DNA from: Marthasterias glacialis
Taxonomy: Eukaryota > Echinodermata > Asteroidea > Forcipulatida > Asteriidae
Direction of reading: 5' to 3'
NCBI GenBank assembly: GCA_911728455.2
Contig: OU452231.1
Span: forward strand, 1,431,001 to 1,495,000
Length of the DNA stretch: 64,000 bases
A program made the position numbers and the translations under genes. This document shows, piece after piece, positions 10,901 to 21,400 of this stretch (position 1 is the stretch's first letter; every line of letters begins with the position of its first letter). Under the pieces are notes generated by a model that was not told the DNA's origin, made no database searches, and was given only the letters and a program-made list of their open reading frames with translations.

Positions 10901-13064
10901 GGATGAATTGAAGAAGCAGCACCGGGAGGAACATCCGGGTAAGTCTGATCACGCCCTCTACGAACAGCTGTAACACGTCAAAAGTTATCTATCAACTTTT
11001 GAAACAATATGTTTTCATATAACACAGAACCAACATGACATGTTTTAGTACAAAATGTGTATGTCAGATATTGCCATAATAAAATTAAAATTTAAAGTTT
11101 ATTAATTAAAATTAAAATTTATTTCTGGATTTGATTTTGTGTCAAGGTTGGGTTTATAGCCCCCGACCGCCTAAACGGAAAAACACCGGTTTTAGCCTCG
11201 TACCCAGTGGTGACCATGCCAATAGTTTACCCAATTGTAAACTCAATCCGAATTCCACCTCGTACTTTACGTTTTCGTCGAAGCCCCGTTACGTCATTTC
11301 ACAACATGGACCAGTTGGTAAGTTCTGTTATTAACTTCTATGTTTGATATTAACTTCTTATAAATTATAACAAACATTATTTTAAGGTTTTGTTTTGTTC
11401 GGCCTAAGATTGTGCATGCAACGATGTTACATCAATATGTTTTTTTAGGAGCTCTGAACAAGGTTTTTCGATTAAATGATGTTATTGTGCTTCACCTAGT
11501 GCCGCCAAATGAATAAAACAAATCCCGCTCTTATCGTGTACGTACAAAATAGTTTTCGTGTACATACACGATAGTTTTCGTGTACGTACACGATAGTTTT
11601 CGTGTACGTACACGATAGTTTTCGTGTACGTACACGATGAACGTACATGATTGTCGTGTACGTTTCTAGTTGTGTTCGTACATGATACTTATCGTGTGCG
11701 TACATGATATATATTGTGTACGTACATAATTGTGTACGTATATAATAGTTATCGTGTACGTACACGATAAGTCAAAAGTTATCGTATGTACACGATAGAG
11801 CGAAACTTGTTTTATTCATGTGGCGGCACTTTGTTTCCGTATTCACCAGGTTTTACCCCTAGTGGTCAGTAAAAACTATTTAAATGATATCGCCCAGCGA
11901 GCATGCCGTTGGATTGACACGCGTCCGGTAATCCTGCTTCTGACACTCAATATTGGGGGTGGTTATCCCCCCCCCCCCACCCCACCCATCATACTGCACT
12001 GTAATGCAAATCACTGTTCTTATTCAAACAGGTATCCAAGCACCACTACCGCACTCTGACACTGTAGCAGGCCCTCAATTTCAAAGGCCGGGAACCACTG
12101 TTCAAGCAAATTCTCAGAACGCACCTACTCAGGTTCAGGTAATAATTGAAGGAAATTCACCACGGCAAAATAATTATTAGTTTTAACAAATTGATTTTTT
12201 TAAGAAGCTAATTCTACATGAAAGATGACATTTTTTCATTAATTGCTAACTTGTTGGGGTCAAGTAACAACGGTGATTTTTTTTCTCGACTTAATGCCAC
12301 AATCATAATTCTCTTGTCGGTGAAAACTACTTTGACTAAAAGAAATATTGTGTGAACCTTTTATTCAGCAATATGTGCTAGAACCAGTGGGGCCACCTTG
12401 TCGACCAGATTCAGCACAAATATTACGTCATGCAACAGCCACAGATCGAACAGCAATCGGACAACCCATCGGCCAGCCTGTTAAAATCCTGCTGAATAAT
12501 CCATCCTCCCAAATGCTTCCACAAAATAAAATGGTGTACCAGACTAATGGGGGCGCTTTCTTACATCTCGTCAATGAAGGGCATGCGCAAACAGCAGCAA
12601 ACCTACCAGCAAACCACAACACAGTCAACATCCTTAAAGGCGTACAGATGGCTCACATTAATGACTTAGGGTACGGGGCGCCACCACAGGCAGAATCAGT
12701 CCAGGCAACGTTCGGTTCATCCATAGGCGAGGAACGCAACAATGGGAACTCGTCCGGCTCCCGCTCCGACTCAACGACTTCGTCACGTCATCCTCGTCGA
12801 TGTGACGTGGACTTAGACGACGACGAGCGATCCCTGAATCTACACATCCCGGACGGTGGTGTTGATGATGCGGCGGCGACCGAGCGTCGTACGGTCGCTG
12901 CTCCCGACGTCCAGCTATTCCAACGGTTTCTGTCGGATCTATCAGGAACCGATCAGCAGACGAGAAGCAGCGAATGGTCGGGGACTTCGCAACCAAAGAA
13001 GTCAGAGGAAAATGATGACGAAAACACCGATGATGACGAGTCTATTATAAATGTAGTGACGTAA
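7921..13064 (+). CDS. Sox30: SoxH / Sox30-like HMG-box transcription factor
   Basis: Seven coding exons with matching phases: 7921-8369, 8953-9255, 9630-10138, 10696-10938, 11147-11317, 12032-12138 and 12369-13064, giving 825 aa. The HMG box (about residues 435-503) begins [18 protein letters not shown] and keeps the SOX signature RPMNAFMVW. The exon junction falls inside the [15 protein letters not shown] segment, whose WVY-PRP-KRK tail is typical of Sox30/SoxH. This group-H assignment is the strongest evidence for identity. Flanking regions are long, low-complexity and Ser/Thr/Gln-rich. The C-terminus has acidic patches ([20 protein letters not shown]), likely activation or partner-binding surfaces. 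In vertebrates Sox30 acts in male germ cells, and a gonadal role here is inferred. The exon 2 donor (GG|GTTTGT) is weak and the exon 3 donor could instead be at 10090, so those edges are less sure. Confidence 0.88.
8607..8765. mobile_element. Palindromic 'GATTTCACAAAG' element in Sox intron 1
   Basis: Begins 'gggctcgatttcacaaagcg' and ends 'ctccttgtgaagtcggcccc', forming imperfect terminal inverted repeats. Internal 'cttaagac' and 'gttaagatcaatctta' tracts recur in relatives at 16975-17115, 21120-21265 and 36645-36775. A homopolymer A tract (8834-8868) follows shortly downstream. Confidence 0.65.
9424..9600. mobile_element. CRE-bearing MITE, copy 1 (Sox intron 2)
   Basis: About 177 bp with ends 'gaccttacgcacattacatca' and 'tgacgtcaatgcatgaggtc'. 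The core 'gtagggcgtcctcggctagag' is shared with copies at 25221-25394 and 47871-48045. TGACGTCA lies at 9578-9585. The YY1-like segment is degraded here (aagattggcggcc). It ends 30 bp before Sox exon 3, so it sits close to that acceptor. Confidence 0.8.
10200..10285 (+). mobile_element. tRNA-derived SINE-like fragment in Sox intron 3
   Basis: 'ggttggctcggtggtat' resembles a tRNA A box and 'cccggttagtatcccgg' a B box, with spacing like a tRNA gene. There is no clean acceptor stem or anticodon arm, so this is a SINE head or tRNA pseudogene and not a functional tRNA. Confidence 0.5.
10696..10938 (+). other. Sox30: HMG-box exon of SoxH
   Basis: The acceptor TTTCCAG|ACAC and donor CCGG|GTAAGT are both strong, with phase 1 on each side. 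The exon encodes almost the whole HMG domain, including the minor-groove intercalating segment NAFMVW and the helices '[14 protein letters not shown]' and '[14 protein letters not shown]'. This is the most reliable exon of the gene. Confidence 0.95.
11498..11830. mobile_element. MITE with internal array of perfect palindromes (Sox intron 5)
   Basis: Terminal inverted repeats of about 40 bp: 'agtgccgccaaatgaataaa' at the left, and the reverse complement of 'tttattcatgtggcggcact' at the right, with few mismatches. The interior is a tandem array of a roughly 23-bp unit containing the self-complementary GTGTACGTACAC separated by 'gatagttttc'. Units are near-perfect at 11555-11635 and decay toward the right. 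There is no coding capacity; the minus-strand open frame here is an artefact of the repeat. Confidence 0.85.
11968..11987. repeat. C-rich homopolymer run
   Basis: 'ccccccccccaccccaccc' lies just upstream of the acceptor of Sox exon 6. It is low-complexity and a likely site of assembly or length variation. Confidence 0.7.
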
Positions 13065-14779
13065 TAAGCTATCACCATTTTTTCCTCCGATTTAAAACCA
13101 GGGCCCAATTTCATAAAGCTGTTTACCGGTATGCATTTTGCCTAAGGAAAATTGTTCAGCACTATTGTCTGTCTAAGTTGCTCTATAAAATCTGGCCCTT
13201 TTGATCTAAAAAACAAAACAAAAAAACAAAAAACGAAAAAGAAAAGCTGTAAATATTTTTCTTTTAGAGTGCAAAGAGCATTGGATTTAAAGTTATTTAT
13301 TAACGTCATTTTAAATTTAACATCTTTTGTATTTTATTGTTAGATGATCTTTATTCCTTGTTCAAGTTAAATGTTTTGTTGTTTGGATTAAATAGTTGTT
13401 AATTTTTGTTGATAATTAGAACCAGATGAAATGAGAAATACTTGAGACGATGAAAACGGAAATATGGGGCACGATTGTTTGTAAACAGAGCCCATTATTT
13501 AGAACAATTTAAAATCAAAATGGCTATTGTTGTTTTTTCATTTTTATTTCTATCTGAAAAGGTTTTAATTTAGTGAGATAAGTCATTTAATTATTGTTAA
13601 TCTTAAGGAGGGCGTAAAGGCAAGACTGCACGCCCTTCTTCCAGACAACGAAGTACTTTTTTGTCCTAATAACAGAAGGACGTAAGCAATAAAAGCTCCT
13701 GACAAAAAAAAAGCATGAGTGTTACATTTTTGTTGCTAGAATTACCCTCAACGACATGTTTTCCCATTCCCATGCAGAACCTTCCAATAATGACTCGTAA
13801 ATGCTAGGAAAATACATCAAACACTCACGCTTAGTTTTCTTGACACACAATTATTTCGCACATTAAAATGGGAGACTTTGAGGGCACCAGATGGCATCAG
13901 ACTAATACCAGCTAAATCCATTGTTCTCGGAAATGTGCGCATGCACAGAGCTACGCAAACAATTACAATTTACCTGGTAAAAAAGTCTGCTGCCACCTAG
14001 CGTTCCAAAGTCTCCTATTGCTTAATATGAACTTTTCCGGTAAAACTTTTGTTAAGTCCTTCTCTTCATGGGGCACACGAATTAAATTAACTTCAAAATA
14101 CATTGATGAAGTTTCAACGGTCATTATCCATTCTGGTTTTCCTTTTTACATTGTACAAAAGGCTACGAGATTTTTTTTTTAATTTCCATATCCGACTGCC
14201 ACTTGCTAAGGGGTTTGATACTAAATTATATATTTGGTAATGGATGTTGGATTTTATTTCCCTTTTGAATATTCCTCTCGAGAGCGAAAACGCAAGTACT
14301 GACCTCCAAAAAGAAAATTCATGCGGACATTAATTTTCATCGCGCGGCCGGAACTTTCACGCACTCATGCTCAAAGACACTTAAACTGCGTTTAGCGAGT
14401 ACCGTTGTCCCACCATAGACCCGAAAAAATGCCTGATATTTTTCAGGATTTTGACATTTTGTAATAGTTCAAAGTACCTGTTCCTCTCTGTATACATTCT
14501 GTCAACCTTTCTTGACAGGTAAGGATATAATTTGACCTAAATCAAGAGAGATAAAGTCAGATAAGGCATTTTTGCCAATATATTTTTCCCAATCCATGCG
14601 TTCACTGAATTTAGTGTTATTCCTGGTTGGCAGTCAGGCAAGTCGTCGCCTGACAGTTAATAATAGCGACGGTCATTTAAAACTGAATAGGTACACGTGG
14701 TTAAACATCATCAAAATCAACATAATAAAGGCAGACAAAATGCGTCAAGTGTCTCTGGAATGCTACGTATGCATTTGAT
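13065..14779. other. Downstream region of SoxH and intergenic DNA
   Basis: Contains a 'gggcccaatttcataaagctg' repeat end near 13102. The segment 13655-13800 is an inverted relative of the MITE at 23913-24246, sharing 'gacgtaagcaataaaagctcctgac' and 'ttgctagaattaccct'-like blocks in reverse orientation. No gene is supported. An AATAAA at about 13688 lies inside the repeat. Confidence 0.5.
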
Positions 14780-14863
14780 GCTATGGTGATCACTACTGCA
14801 GAGTCCCAAGCATCAATAACTGCAGCAAGCAAATTGCTAAACTACAAGACCTTAGCGAGATAG
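14780..14863 (+). other. Possible 5' untranslated exon of the coiled-coil gene
   Basis: A good donor (gagatag|gtaagaa) at 14863/14864 follows about 80 bases of balanced composition. The first coding exon downstream has its own acceptor (cctgtag|a at 15449/15450) ahead of the ATG, so an upstream non-coding exon is required. This is the nearest candidate, and its 5' limit is not defined. Confidence 0.3.
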
Positions 14864-15467
14864 GTAAGAATTACAACAGCTGTGTTTTTAACGAGTTAGT
14901 ATTTTCAATACTAGAGTGTAATTTGTTATTGTGTTTTTTTTTTACAATTAATTTAGCGAAACAAACCAGGCAGAATGAGTAGTAATTGTTTACCTGTTTG
15001 TCAGCCTAGGAGTAGGCCTATGTGAGGTCCTTTTTTAAGCAGCTAGCTCCGATTGTCCTCTGGTGTCATGTTGTTCGAGGCAGCAAGTGATACACATGCC
15101 TTGCTGTTACTAGTCTGTGAGTGTTTTAGTCTAACCATACTTTGGTAGTTGTCCATTAGATGACCAAGCGAATGGACTCACTGCATACACGTTTGATCCA
15201 TCAAAACACTCAATCCACACAAGAGTATGTCTACATTTCCCCCGGGGGTCGACAAACAGTGGCTTGATGCTCATGTGAATTTTGACTTTTATGGCGTTCC
15301 ATTTTAATTTGGCCTAATAATTAGATGCTCGTTGTAAGAGGAGTGAGGAGAACAGTGCACAAAGAAACACTGAATATTTCTTTGTGCACGTCACATGTGG
15401 TCGGGTCACTTTTTATATCCAAGTGCGCGTTTCTCCCTCTTGCCTGTAGAACCGAACCAGTGAAGAC

Positions 15468-18400
15468 ATGGAGGAGCCACCCCCTCGTGTGAAGCGCAAG
15501 ATCACGCCCACATCCTTCTACCCCATCCCATCGGAGCTTGAGGAAAGTGTCAGTGGTAAAACTATGGGTGGTCTTTTAGGCCGTGTCCGAATGAATGGCT
15601 TAGGCAGTGGCTACGGCACGCCGAGGATTTCGATTCTTCAAAGTTGTCCTTGCAGCCAGCGGCCATAGCCGTAGCCGAAGTCGGTGGATTCGGACACGGC
15701 CTTGCTGATGTGACGCCACTGAATTTGTTGTCGGCTGCTGTTGACAACCGCTCCACGCAAGGTTAGACCATGAAGGAAGGAAATTCCTCCATGGTAAGAC
15801 AGAGGTGGCGTGGCGGCGGTCCAGCCGTAGCCGTAGCCGCAAATTCGGATACAGCCCGTACTGCGCCACTCGGACACGGCAATCATGGGTTTTAAGTTCC
15901 CAACAATTTGTTTATGGAACATCCACATCATTATTGTTTAAACATAACGCTTTGAAATGATTGCTTCCCTTGAATTACCCTTTCATTATTGGCGCATAGT
16001 TTTATTTGTTCACATTATTTTTAAAACTCAGAAAAAGAAAAGTGTATGCTGCCCTCTGCGGTCGGTGATACCCAGTCAAGTCAACTTCTGCAAGTGCAAG
16101 CTGTGTGTGCGGAGATCAATTTGTTGAGCCAAACACTCAGAGATGAAGGTGAGTTTTTCCCAGTTTATTTCCAGGGAAATCGTGGGGAAAGTGACTTGTG
16201 TAATGTTTTTGTTTGTTTAGCTTTTACTGGTAATATTTTGTAAAAATGACAAATAAAAATGCATTTTGCTGTTCGTTGACAGAAATTATTAATAAACATC
16301 AACTGATGCGTGATGCAGGTGCATTTACTTGGATGGGGTTAAGGGTTGAGTTTTGGGTTGGGTCTTGGGCAGGGTATTGGGCGGGGTAAAAAAAACAGAG
16401 ATTCTTTTCCATAGATTTGCTCGACAGAGGTCAAAGACATTAAGACTGAAAACCATGGTGATTGTAAACATTCAATATTTGACCATTCTAAACTAGGCTC
16501 AACCTCTGTTCTAAAAGATTCTGAGGAAACTATGATGGAGAATGAAGACGCATTGGAGACGGTTCAAGGGAAAGAGAACAAGACATCTGTAATGACGTCA
16601 TGTTTTTCCCAGATGGCATCGGTGACGTCAGAGGTCCACAGGTAAATGCTGAACACACCTTGAGCCTCATTCCTCCATTTCTTTCTTGTGATTCAACTTC
16701 TCCGTCACTTGTAACATCATCCTCATCTTTCTGTTTTCATCTTCCTTTACATCATCTTTATTCTTGGGCTCATCGAGATGTTGAGGCTCACCAAGACTTT
16801 CGGCCTCATTGTCTTCCTCCCCATTGGTCTTTAGTTTCTTTGCAATTGGTGAAGAATGTATGCAATCCAACTGCCACTTTCTCAAGTCGCCGTTCAAAAC
16901 AATCTTAGATTTTAGTCTTCCCTGCATTGCTCTTAAACTATTTCTTTTTCATCTCGATTCTTATCATCATGATCCCATGGGCTTAGTTTCACAAAGAGCT
17001 AAGACTGATCTTAAGAAGTGTGTATCAATCTTTATTGCTACGCAAAGTGTGAGGTCAAAATACAAGCCACTATGGAGATAATGAACACTCGTCTTAAGAT
17101 AGATCTTAGTGCTTTGTTTGGAAATTGAAACAGGGAATCTGAGTCAAACACTCACCTCTTATGTCGCTCGTTGTCACACAATCTTGTATTATGTTTTTGT
17201 ATCATCATTTTTGTTAAGATGACATTTTTGTTTTAATGTTTGACTATGAACTCAGATCATTTGACGACCCCTTGATTATCGATCACTCAACTAATCCGTC
17301 TCCTCAGAGTTTGGATGATGCCGTTAGCCTTCAGAGCAGTGCCGATTCAAACTTCACTGACCGACCTCTAAGTATGACGTTCGATAGTGGCATTGCAAGG
17401 TAAAAATCTCTCGGCAAAACTAGATCTCTGTACGAACTCAAGGAATCCGATCTGATCCGCTTACAGCAAATTCAAAATAGAGCAGCACAAGTAATCTTGG
17501 GCCTTCTAAGACACATACATTTCCACTGCTTAAGAAACTTCATTGGCTCCCGGTTAAGAAACGCATCTTATACAAGACAGCCTTAATAATGTACAAAGAA
17601 ACCATCCCCAGATTACATGGATCTCAGAACACCAACCCGTAGAGATTTACGCTCCCAGTTCAACCTACATATTCCCCGCATTGCCAAGAAAGCAGCAGAT
17701 AAGGCTTTCACTGTAGCAGGTCCAAGAATCTAGAACTCCATCCCACATTTAGTCCAATGCTCCACCTCAAAACACATGTTCAAATCCTCCCTTAGGACTT
17801 TCGTTCTCGAATTGTTTAGACATAAAAAAAAAACGGCAAAAACTTACGGCAACTTTATTTTATTTTACCATCATTAGAAAGATCTGATCTTTCTCTTTCC
17901 AATGATGGTAAGCTTGGGTATGGAGGGTGAACATGGACAAAACTACAGCTTCATAACAAATGGCCTTTGTGCTCAGGATTGAGTGCTTTTTTGTGAGTAA
18001 GCTTGGTTGACTAAAGGCTGGTTTATAGTCGGTCGTGCGACGGTCACGCGACAGTCAAATTGACGCACAACGCGGTTTATAGTACACGCTGACGCCTCAG
18101 CGACTATAGACTGCAATGATAAGGCTCAGCGTCCAGCGATCACAGCGTTGAGCAATTATCATCGCGCGACGAACTATAAACCAGCCTTAAAGTCGGCAAC
18201 GATAAAGAAGAGGAGGTATGAATGCAGTCGACTAAAGTCGGCAACGATAAAGAAGAGGGGGTATGAGGGTAGTTGATTTGTTCGCTTAATTCATGCTTAC
18301 GCTCATTATTACAACATTCTGACTATCAGAGAGAAGTCTTTGTGCACTGTGTAACCTTTGAAAAAGACATGTTATAAATGTTATTTTGTGTTTATAAATT

Positions 18401-21400
18401 CCGTTTACATTAATTAGAACATTCGTCTGATGTTATCTCACTGTACAGCCCAGCAACTTCAGGGATGACTGGCAAAAGCAAGAATTACCCCCCTTTGCTG
18501 ACTGAAGATGTGAATATTACGAGTGATTTGCATCAACGTCTTCAACAACTGAAAGTGTGTGTTGAGCAGAAGTTACACGATTCCATGGCTGGGAGAGCAC
18601 ATTGCACACTGGATAGCAAAGGTTTGTATTTTTTTCCTTTAAATTCTCATTCTCTAGCTTTGAACAAACACACCATACAACCAACCTGTGAAAATTATTC
18701 ATCAAATTATGCCGTCAGATTTAAGTTGAAAAAACAGTTAATAGTCTTTCAGGGATTTTGTGCACATTTACAACAGGCTTATTCTGATTGCAGCAATCAA
18801 AATAAGCAAATAATGACTTGCAGGGTCTTCAAATGCAATTTCCTCAACTTTGGGTTTTTCAGACAGAAATATTTCTCTGGAGATTTGGTATCGGTGTGAA
18901 CTTTATAATCGGTGAGCTTTTTGAAAATGTTATTGCTTTGTTTTGGTGATAATTTAACAATCTATTACTATGTCTTTAACAGGTGCTTCATTCTTTGAAG
19001 AGATTGCAAAACATCTCAGCATGGTGGGCGATTACTACAAAGATGCACGTACTGAAGCTAGTCTTCCTTCCAGTCGCTCTTCAGTACACCCACAGAATCT
19101 ATCTGCTCAAGACCTATATGTAGAAAAAGCACTATCCAGTAGTCTCCTGGTATACGAGAATACTAAAGTAAGAATAGCAAAGTCTTAAGTATTTTGTACC
19201 AATGTGACACCCTCACCGTCCATGATTTCAACCTATACTAAGATACGGTTAACATTATTTCACCAGCTGTCTGCTGAAGTTGCCTACCTACAGAAAAAGG
19301 TGGAGGTTTTGGAGCAAATAACTGGAACACAAGGGTTCACTGTGGACACCCCTAAGGTAAGTTCATCAAATATCTTTGCCAATAGGTGGATCAGTCCAAA
19401 AGGAGTTCGTACCTTTCAAAATAGTTACTTCTTTCTCTACAGGTGTATGAGAGAGTTTCCTTCTCCATAATTGCTACACTATAGCAAGGAGTATACCAGT
19501 GATTTCTATTATTTGCTATCCTATACAGAATACTGGCTAGAGCTTTCTTGTCAATAAAACACCTGTAGACCCTTGTACCAACGTCACACTTGACTATCGT
19601 CTGCCACGCTCACCATTTTATTTTGGGAGTCAACAGGTCAACGAGTAAACGCTACGTTGCCTAAAATGCGCACTACGCCGTATAACACACGGGGACATTG
19701 ACTCCCGAAATGGCGTAACCAAGATTATTGTGATGATGACGTCAGGTGATTAGGGTCAATAGATGTAAACAGTGGCCGACATTAAAAGAGATCCAATGCT
19801 AACAGGGGGCCAATTTCATCATGCCTATAGACATATATTACTCTATATAGTACAGGAGTATAAACAGAAAATTGCTTCAACCATAATTGCTACACTATAG
19901 CTAGGAGTACAAATGAAATACCTGTGGTTGGTAACACCTTCAACACCTAAAAAAATACCATCATGTTCTCTTGTTTAACAAGATATAAGTGAAGAGTATA
20001 ATAACAATAGTGGCTTCGTATACACTAACCCCAGCAGGGCTCACTCATGGTGTTTTATACCACTGCAGCTATGGCCGCCGCACGCGCGCGTGACACGACA
20101 ATAGCGTGTCAGCGCGCATATGTACCAATCAACATGGAGGATTCACAGTGCGTGTGCGTCGACGCGGGGGTGCAGTGGCCATAACTGCGGGGTGTAAACG
20201 TCCATGAACAAGCTGCTCAGATTAGTCTATAGCGGTCCAATCCATCACAAAGGGGAAGTTTCTTCAACCATAATTGCTACTGAACAGCTAGGAGTACAAA
20301 TGAAATACCTGTGGTTGGTAATACTTTTAACACCTAAAAAATACCATCTAGTGTTTTCTTGTTAATAAAACCAGTTATAAATGATAAGTATAATAATAAT
20401 AGTGGCTTCTTATATAGCGCTCAAATCTGTCATTCAGTGGTGCTCAAACAAGTACGATCCAATTTAAGACTCAAAACTGACCAGATAAGTTGAGTTGCAA
20501 TCCTTTAAAGTTATAAAGGATTACAAAGGCATCATGAAGAAATATTTAATGGGATGTAACCCGACACGTCTTTGACTCTTCATTATTTTTAGCCAACAAT
20601 GGAAACAATCAGCATTGGATCTCAGACTGACGTCAGATTCAACCAGTCAATGTCTACATTGGATGAAACGGATTTCGGGTTAGTAGATAACTGGTACTTC
20701 AACCTGTTTATTAGTCCACTAATTTATGTTTTGTAAAAACGGACTTTATATACTGTAAAGCACATGAACAACATTGGTCATTGTCAAAGACTAGTATCCG
20801 CATTTTGCGCAACCAAACACATACATGAAATAACAAACCTGTGAACATTTTAGCTCAAAAGTTATCACAAGAAAAAGTGAAAAAAAACTTATGTTTTCAC
20901 AGTTTTCAAACTCAAAGTTTTGGTCACACAAGTTCAAAACTAATTGTTTACTCATTTCTCACAAAGTGTAGCATTTCAAGCAAAAATATTTCATGGGAAG
21001 TTTTCCACCATGACCATCTTTATATCATGTTAAGTTTTGTGCCAATCTGCGAATATTTATATTTTCAGTCTTACCAATGTTGAACACACTCTTTTTATGA
21101 TTCAAAAGCTTTTTAAACGTGCAGCAGTCGATTCACAAAGCACTAAAATCAATCTTACGATGAATAAATCTTAACTGTTAAGGAAAGTGTGATACAAATC
21201 ACTATGCATCTTTAAAGTTAGGATGATTCTTAAGTTAGGAAACGTTGGTGAAATCGACGGCAGATGTCTTAATATTTTATTCAAGAAGAAAGAGCTTTAT
21301 AGAATCTTAGTACATTGAGCTCATACTTAAGTTTCATATTTGTTTATGTTTGTGAATTTGTAGTTCAAATGCTATTTTTATGAATGGCAGTGAAGCAATT

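Noticed and set aside
11496..11830. CRISPR-like array of short regular repeats
   Set aside because: Repeats are self-complementary with no unique spacers, and they are enclosed by terminal inverted repeats in a eukaryotic intron.
18625..18899. Extension of coiled-coil exon 5 by about 90 codons
   Set aside because: The extension reads into a dispersed repeat also seen at 24300-24680; splicing at 18621 joins the next exon in phase.
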